A DNA stretch of 33,840 nt, from assembly GCA_024220525.1 (NCBI GenBank), contig JAMYWO010000024.1:202561-236400 (forward strand), given 5' to 3'. The position numbers and the translations under genes are program-made. Origin of the DNA: Cochliopodium minus. Lineage: Eukaryota > Discosea > Himatismenida > Cochliopodiidae. Under the pieces are notes generated by a model that saw only the letters and a program-made list of their open reading frames with translations, made no database searches and was not told where the DNA came from. Below, piece by piece: positions 27,461 to 33,840 of the stretch (its first letter is position 1; every line of letters starts with the position of its first letter).

Positions 27461-30051
27461 ATGGAAATAAGTTCTTGGAGTGATAATACTTATTCCACTT
27501 ATATAATGACAGATGATGGGGAAATATGGGTTTGGGGATGGCAAAATCATCAAATTAAAGGAGAGAAAATTAATCTTAAAAAATATAATTTTTTTAATTA
27601 GGAACATAAATAAAGAGTTGGGGATAGATATATCTAAACCTGATAATGCAATAAATGTGAATTGGGAGATATTCAAAGAAGATAGAATCAAGATGTAATA
27701 TCAACAAAATAAAAATAATGAATTTAATAATCAACCAAATCACTTTGGATATTATATCCTCATTATAACCATTAATTTAATTTTCTCCATGATAGGATGA
27801 GTTGTGGAGTATCTCATACGATAATCTTAACAGAAATGAAAAAATTGTATGTATTGGGAAACAATAGCTCGAATCAAATCTTGATAGATGATAACAATGG
27901 GAATATCATCCAACCTACTCTATCCTCCTGGATCAGCAACATCAAAATCGAGAAAGTAAGTTGTGGATACAGACATACTTTGTTGCTGGATGAAAATGGA
28001 GGAGTGTGGTCATGTGGGGTGAATATAAGTGGAGCTTTAGGATTGGGAAAAGAATGTAATTCAAAAAAAAAAATTTAAAGAAAAACTAATTTTGTCACTC
28101 AAAAAGTTTTAATTCTAACAAAAATTAGTTTTAACAATTTTTATTTTAATAATTTCTTAATTACTTTAATTATTTATTTTTTATTTTATTTTTTAATTAT
28201 AATTTTTTGTTCATTTTTATTGAGAATTTTTTTAATATATCTTTTTAATTAATTTTATGTTCATTTTTATTCTTTTTATCCTATTATTTGAGTTTTTATT
28301 CGAGAATTTTTTTTAAATTATCTTTAATTTTAATTTATATTTGATTTTTAATATCAAAATATTTCTTATTATTTTATTTTTTATTTTTTATTTTTTTATT
28401 TAATTATGAATTTTTTTTAAAAACAAAGAATCATATTTTTTTTTATTATTTATTTTTAATCTTTATTTACTTTTTCATTTTAAGAACAGCATTGAAAGTG
28501 TACCCACCAAAAATAATAGAAATAAAAATGGTGAAAATGATGGACATAGCAGCGGGAGATGACCACAGCATTTTTCTTCAAAGTAACGGAGTTTTGTGGG
28601 TGACAGGAAGCAACAAACAGGGGCAGTTGGGAATTAAAAAATCTCCGCTATCTCTTTTTTCACCCTCTCCTCTTCCCTTCTTTGGTGTTCAACAAAATAG
28701 AAAAATAAAAACTTTGCATACTGGTAACAATCAAAATAAAAACTTGAAAATAATAATTAATAAAAATAAAATAAAAAACTATAAAAAAAAACTTTTATAA
28801 CAAAAATAAAAAATCCAAATAATGATAAATAAATTGTTAAATAAATAATTAATAATCATGACAAATGACAATAAAAAGAAATCAAAATAATGATTAAAAA
28901 ATAATAAAAATATTAAATTGTTAAATAAAATAAAAAAAAAAGAAATAAATAATTAAAATCCAATAAAAAATCAAAATAATGACAAATAAAACTAAAAATA
29001 AATAAATAAAAAAATAAACAATTAATTAAAAAAAAAAATAAAAAATAATGATAGAAATAATTAAATTAAAAACTTTTAGGGGAGTATTCAACAAATGTTT
29101 TGTTGTGGAGTGGAGAAGTTTATGGGTGGGGATGTAACAGGTTTGGAGAATGTGCCCAAGAAAAGAAAGTAGAAGAAGTTTGGTTTCCATCTCTCATTTC
29201 TCCTCTCCCCAAAGTAATTGCATTATCAGGTTTTATAAAAAAATAAAAAATAAAAATAAAATAAAAATAAAAAAATAAAAAAATTTTTAGGAGGATACAG
29301 GTAATTTATTATTTTTTTTTTTTTTTAATTTATTTTAATTTTTATTGTTTTCATTTTCTTTAGTTTTTATTTTTCATTTTAAGATTTTTGATTATAATTT
29401 TAAAAATAGACATACAATTGTGATTGGAGAAAATGGTAACGAAATTTTTTGCTGGGGAAGAAATTTCTGGAGTCAGAATGAAAAGGGTGCTTCGTTTTTC
29501 CAAACGAGGAAATTAGAATGGCAAGTTCCAAAAAATAGAAAAATCATCTCTATCGCCTCGGGTAACAAAAAAAAATGTTCAAAAAAAAAAACTCTTTTTA
29601 TTAATTTAAATGATATCTTTTATTTTTAATTTTAATCAATTTTAAAATTTTAATAAATTTGAAATATTTATATTTTTTATTCTAAAAAAGTTTATTTTTA
29701 ATAGGAAGATATCATAATTTATTGCTTTTAAATAATGGAGACTGTTATTTATGGGGACAAGGGGTTTATGGACAACTCGCTCCTACAGGATTGAAAGGGA
29801 TAAATAGAAGTCACCCCACTTCGCTAAAATTCGCTGATAATGTAAACAGGAAGGTTTCTTCTTTGTACTTTTCCAATTTCTTTCGCAAATTGGATCGGTG
29901 GTCTCCACATAAACATTCTCTTTATGATTTTCATTTTTGCCGAGAAGTTTTTCATGTTTTACTCATCTTTTTCGTTTTGAAGAAGAAGAAAATTGTGTTT
30001 ATTCCCAAATATGTTGTTTATATTATCATAATGTTTTTATCGAGAAAATAA
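27461..30051 (+). CDS. RCC1-repeat protein
   Basis: At least seven exons (27461-27694, 27796-28055, 28490-28723, 29080-29229, 29291-29300, 29410-29561, 29705-30051) encode RCC1-type beta-propeller repeats: SCGVSHTIIL, VSCGYRHTLLLDENGGVWSC, AAGDDHSIFL, WVTGSNKQGQLG, GGYRHTIVI, IFCWGRN, GRYHNLLLNNGDCYLWGQG. Such propellers serve as GEFs or protein-binding platforms; no more specific role can be given. The 10-nt exon 29291-29300 is needed to keep the GGYRH motif. In the first exon, two frames must be joined near a T7 run at about 27590, so there is either a one-base sequence error or an unrecognised splice. The ~60 residues after the last repeat (from about 29860) are Phe/Lys-rich and match nothing; another frame there (29937-30158) is also open. 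A BTB-type tail is possible but not shown. Confidence 0.78.
28056..28489 (+). other. RCC1-gene introns, AT-rich
   Basis: A 434-bp intron of A/T-only sequence. The intron at 28724-29079 (356 bp) is similar. No embedded gene or RNA is seen. Confidence 0.6.
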
Positions 30052-30405
30052 ATATTTTTTTTTTAAAAATTGGGCATTTTCATTTGACTTTGATCTTTTC
30101 CAGAGTCTTTTTTGTCCAAAGATCTAATTTGAAGATGGGAACAAATAAACTTTTATAATTGTTTATCTTTGAGTAATTATATTTAACGATTTTTTTTTTT
30201 TTTCTCACTTCCATTTAAATCGAAAAAAAAAATCATAACCAGTTCTTTTTTCAAATTTATAATTTGTAAAACTAAATAAATAACGAATCAACATTAGTGA
30301 TGTCCAATAAGAAATTATAAGCTTAAATTTACAAAATTTTTTTGGTTATTTTTTATTTCAAATTTTTTTAAATATCACAAATTAATATAAAATAAAAATA
30401 AAAAA
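30052..30405. other. Spacer, RCC1-type gene to eIF4E-like gene
   Basis: 354 bp, tandem genes. It holds the 3' end of the RCC1-type gene and presumably the eIF4E-like promoter. A minor open frame continues to 30158, but it has no family features. Confidence 0.5.
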
Positions 30406-31684
30406 ATGAACGGCATTGGTAATCTCTTAATTTCCAATTTTTCTCAAATTTTTAAAAATTCATTTTTTTTTTTTGAAATAGATAGAGAATTGTATTTGGA
30501 AAATGAATGGACAATATGGTTCCAAGAAAATATGTACACAAATGGAAATGATTTCGAAAATTCATTAAAAAAAGTAGGAAATTTTAAGACAGTTCAAGTA
30601 AGAATAATCAAATTTGATCGAATAATCGTTAATTATTTTTTAAATAAGGATTTTTGGAGATATAATAATAACATTATTCTCGATCATTTGCAATTCGGGA
30701 CAAATTTATGCATATTTAAAATGTCTATCAAACCAACTTGGTAAGAATATAACTTTCACAATTAAATTTAATTTAATTTAATTTTTTTTTAAAATTTTAA
30801 ACTTCACTTTTCTGATGCGAAATAGGGAAGATAGATTGAATGAAAATGGAGGAGCAATATTAATATCTGTAAAAGAAAATTTGTTGAAAGATGTATGGTC
30901 AAAATTATTGTTGTTATCAATAGGTGAACAATTGAATTCTAGCAATAAATTGGTAAATACAATAAAAAATCAATTCTATTTTTCTTTTTCAAAAAAAATT
31001 TAAATCAAATTCTTCAAATATATCTTATGAAACATATCATTTCAGCTATATTACCTTTTTTCCTTTGTATTGACATTATTTTCTTTGATATATTTGTAGA
31101 ATGGACTTATTTATTCGAAAAGATCAAGAGCAAGCTCACTAAGATTATGGATCAAATCCTGCCAACCCAAAGAGGTTGAAAGAATGATCGATGATCTCAA
31201 AAATTATCTCAAAACAGAAGCCACATTCTCCTATGCGCCTCATAGCGATAAATTAACATTAACTCCATCATTGGATCTTAAAACAACAGATAAAATAAAT
31301 AACATCAATAATTCAGCGAAAGATCTCAGAAATTCCTCTTCTAACAAAGAAGATGGTCCTACTACTCCTAGAAGCAAAGCATTGAGAACATCTCAACCAT
31401 CTCCCTCTGTATCTTTCAAAAGAAAAACGAATCGTGCAAGTATGGAGATGCATGATTCTGACATCAAAAATAGTCTCAATAAAAAAATCTCCTCTAGCAA
31501 TAATTCTTCTGATAATAATACTCATCCTCCCAATAGAGATCCCTCCCTCATCCATAAAAAAAATAATGGCGCCAAAATTCAATATTCTTATTATTCTGAG
31601 ATTTTTTCTTTTTCTATGCTTCTAGTTTTCTTCCTTGTTGCGATTGCTGTTTTCTATCCAAAAGATTTTAATAAAATCTTTTGA
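30406..31684 (+). CDS. eIF4E-family protein with C-terminal membrane anchor
   Basis: Five exons (30406-30418, 30482-30597, 30649-30740, 30826-30952, 31100-31684) give 310 residues. The eIF4E fold is clear: ENEWTIWF, FKTVQDFWRYNNNI (the eIF4G/4E-BP-contacting Trp), LCIFKMSIKPTWEDRLNENG (cap-stacking Trp and Glu of the human Trp102-Glu103 pair), WSKLLLLSIGEQL, and SKRSRASSLRLWIK with basic residues near the phosphate site. The residue matching human Trp56 is Phe (NDFENSL), as in non-canonical eIF4E classes. After a Ser/Asn-rich linker of roughly 110 residues the protein ends in a hydrophobic helix (about 284-301, FSFSMLLVFFLVAIAVF) followed by YPKDFNKIF, which predicts a tail anchor. I know of no standard eIF4E with a tail anchor. 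Introns 1 and 2 (63 and 51 bp) are stop-free and in frame. Confidence 0.87.
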
Positions 31685-31934
31685 TTATTTTTTTTGAATA
31701 TAAAATTAAAAATGTTTAAATATTCAAAGATTAGATCTTTTGATGGGTAATTATTCTTGTATCTCTTCGTGTCTGAATTTATCCCTTTTTTTGTTTTTTG
31801 TAGGATGTTCTTCCACAATTTCAAAAGATAATTTATCATGTCCAAAACAAATAATTATTTTTCCAATTTAATTTAATTTAATTTAATTTATACATTATAG
31901 ACTTCTTTCTTTAGTTTTTCTGTTACCAACAAAT
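31685..31934. other. Convergent spacer
   Basis: 250 bp between the eIF4E-like stop (+) and the SAP30BP-like stop (-). It contains a short AATTT repeat run near 31868-31890. No supported gene. Confidence 0.6.
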
Positions 31935-33089
31935 TCACTTATTTGGTCGATCATCCCAACGAGATTTGCTGCTAGAAGAACTAGAACTGCTCTTAGAACT
32001 AGAACTGCTCTTATAGCGAGAATCACGAGAATCTCTTCTGGAAGAAGAATTAGAATCTCTATTACTGCTCCTACTCTTGTCGTTTTTACTTGAAGAAGAA
32101 GAGGAATATGGTTTAGAAGAAGAGGAAGAAGAAGATCTTGAAGATTTAGAAGAATTAGATGATTTGGAAGGATATGTTGAAGATTCTTTTGCGAATGGAA
32201 TATTTCTTTGTCCTGTAACTTTGTTTGTGGAAAAATAATTTTGCCTCAATTTTTCTACGAATTTTTCTTGATTTAATTTCAAAGAGGGATAAAATTCTTC
32301 TTGAGTGAATCTGTTGGGATCGTAAATAGAGGAAGGATAATTCGATTGATTTTGTTTTATTTCGAATAAATTTACAAATTTTTCTAAAATATCTGGATAA
32401 CTAAATTCATTTGTCCTAATATCAATCATAAATTAAACATATGGTGAGATAAATGTAATGATTTTGAATTTTTACCTTTTTATAACATTATTGATGGAAT
32501 AATTGGTTGAGATTCCTTTTTGTACTTTTTCTTTTAAAACAACATCTACTAATTGTTCTTTCTCTTCAAATTTTGGAAGCAATAATTCCAATGCATCGTG
32601 TATTTCTTTGTTTCTCTTTTCTTTTTCTTCCCTTTTTTCTTTTTCTAATTTTTCAATTTTTTCATGATCAATTTTGATCACTTTATTGTTCTCTTCTAAT
32701 CTATTCTGTTCTACATTTTCTTTGTTATTCTCTTCTTCTATTAATATTACTTCATTTTGTTCAATTTTTGTGTTTTTATTCTTATTCTCTTCGTGAGTTT
32801 CTTCTATTTTCCTTTTCCTTTCTTTTTGGAACAATTTAATCAAATCATCACTTGACCCAGATGCTCTCAAATTATCTGAAGAATTTGATAAACCAGTTTT
32901 TGTGTTTGTATTGGTATTATTGTTGTTTGAATTGGTATTATTTGAATTATTGATGGTGCTTTTCTTCTTTTCTTCTTCATGGTTGATTAATACAGAAACA
33001 GAATCTTGTATATCTTCTTCATCTCCATAATTTCCAAGTAAATCAAACAATGGATTTGATGATAGTTTTTTATTTTGATCTCCACTCAT
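31935..33089 (-). CDS. SAP30BP/HCNGP-like nuclear protein
   Basis: Two exons (32476-33089, 31935-32415; 60-bp intron, phase 2) give 364 residues. The HCNGP domain is recognisable: LGNYGDEEDI near the N terminus (acidic start of the family), LLLPKFEEKEQLVDVVLKEK, VQKGISTNYSINNVIKRTNE, FSYPDILEKFVNLFEI, YPSSIYDPNRFTQEEFYPSL. SAP30BP is a nuclear factor linked to transcription repression and to splicing of short introns through SF3B1/SPF45. That role would suit a genome full of 45-60 bp introns, although this is only inference. The C-terminal ~75 residues are a Ser/Arg/Lys/Asp-rich (SR-like) tail, and the middle is Asn- then Glu/Lys-rich. It is divergent from the NSUN gene across 67 bp. Confidence 0.83.
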
Positions 33090-33156
33090 TTTCTTGTTAT
33101 CCTACTACAAATATTAAAACCAATTTTTTTATATTTCTCAAAATTAAAAAATAAGA
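33090..33156. promoter_or_regulatory. Divergent promoter, SAP30BP-like and NSUN
   Basis: 67 bp between the two start codons; A/T-rich with no clear motif. A shared promoter is the simplest reading. Confidence 0.5.
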
Positions 33157-33704
33157 ATGGATATTTTACAAAGCGACAATGAATATGATAATGAATTTTT
33201 AGAATTTTTGAAGAGAAACAATCTTGATTTTGATTCTTGTTATCCAAATAAAGAAATTAAATACAGATATTTCAGACTCAAACCAAATTCGAACATTAAT
33301 ATTTCTATATTGGAAAAGGAATTCAATACAAAAGGTATTCTATGAATAATATTTAAATATCCTCCTTAATATAGGTTTATGTTTTTTATCTTTCTTTAAT
33401 TTAAAGAAATCAAAAGGATAGAATGGATATCTAATTTAATAGATATTTATCAAATGCCATCAAATATATCTTTGAATGCAAGCCAATTATATAAACAAGG
33501 AAAAATGTAAAAAATTAATTATTTAATTATTTAATTTAATCAATTTTTAAAACTAATTCAAAACTCATCCAAGATATGTAAGAAAACTCAAAAAATTGTC
33601 AAGAAAAGATTTTTTTAAAAAAACTTTTTAAAAAAAATAGGGAATAGACATAGCCAGTGCAGTTTCTATTATATTCGGTTTGTCTCCTCAAAAAGGAGAA
33701 CACA
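33157..33704 (+). CDS. NSUN-family RNA m5C methyltransferase, N-terminal part
   Basis: Four exons (33157-33334, 33407-33506, 33574-33577, 33641-33704). The reading goes from MDILQSDNEYDNEFLEFL through YFRLKPNSN and NASQLYKQGK to IY and GIDIASAVSIIFGLSPQKGE. This is the N-terminal NSUN region, with the segment that directly precedes motif I in the family. The 4-nt exon ATAT (33574-33577) is required to join the flanking exons in phase; it encodes the end of Ile and Tyr of GKIYGIDIASA. The final donor (33705) is in phase 1 and leads into an AAAAAAT satellite at the window's end. The exon at 3843 starts in phase 1 after the same satellite and gives QKGEHILDLCCAPGAK, an exact family match. The gene is therefore split between the ends of two segments. 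Confidence 0.85.
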
Positions 33705-33752
33705 GTAAAAATCTTTTTAAAAAATTATATTAATAAATCCCCTTTTTTTTAA

Positions 33753-33840
33753 AAAAAATAAATAATAAAAAATAAAAAATAAAAAATAAAAAATAAAAAA
33801 TAAAAAATAAAAAATAAAATAAAAAATAAAAAATAAAAAA
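33753..33840. repeat. AT satellite, 7-bp AAAAAAT unit
   Basis: The window ends in the same 7-bp repeat that opens at 3733, in the same strand sense. Both lie in what appears to be one NSUN intron. Confidence 0.9.

Noticed and set aside
31654-31845. 63-codon minus-strand ORF overlapping the eIF4E-like 3' end
   Set aside because: It overlaps the end of a well-supported gene, has A/T-biased composition and no recognisable family.

Overview
The window is nuclear DNA from a very AT-rich protist, possibly amoeboid. The evidence is many short GT-AG introns, poly-Asn runs, A-rich leaders before start codons, AT-only satellites inside introns, and conserved eukaryotic genes (histone H3, CASP/Coy1, HACD/Phs1, NSUN, TMEM135, a synaptojanin-like SAC protein, eIF4E, HCNGP/SAP30BP, RCC1). 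The standard genetic code works throughout. I cannot name the species.

The striking part is 5.4-12.7 kb. Seven tightly packed genes there together look like a complete, self-contained ubiquitin-like (Ubl) conjugation pathway: a RING E3; a three-CCCH-finger protein ending in a ubiquitin-like fold with a C-terminal Gly (candidate modifier); a second CCCH protein with a Ubl-like domain but no Gly; an SAE1/AOS1-like and a UBA2-like E1 subunit (catalytic Cys170); a Ulp1/SENP-type protease (His281, Asp302, Gln340, Cys346); and a UBC-fold E2 (Cys90). All eleven predicted introns are 44-53 bp. Intergenic gaps are as small as 21 bp. The block is flanked by an ~83-bp direct repeat (5376-5458 and 12636-12718, 78/83 identical, offset 7260 bp). 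Removing the block plus one repeat would leave NSUN and HACD as an ordinary convergent pair, so it looks like an inserted or horizontally moved cassette.

Layout as given: CASP 3' half (+), TMEM135-like (-), NSUN 3' part (+), Ubl cassette, HACD (-), synaptojanin-like gene with Asn/Pro-rich tail (-), histone H3 (-), CASP 5' half (+), an unresolved minus-strand gene, RCC1-repeat gene (+), tail-anchored eIF4E-like (+), SAP30BP-like (-), NSUN 5' part (+).

The order of the sequence is suspect. Two single 'n' characters (3732, 26848) cut it into segments A (1-3731), B (3733-26847) and C (26849-33840). NSUN starts at the right end of C and continues at the left end of B. CASP starts at the right end of B and continues at the left end of A. 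Splice phases match at both joins, and the same satellite lies on each side. The native order is therefore C-B-A. Joining A directly to C also creates an in-frame ATG for the TMEM135-like gene, which would close a circle of about 33.8 kb. This is either a real circular or tandem molecule, or a coincidence at contig ends.
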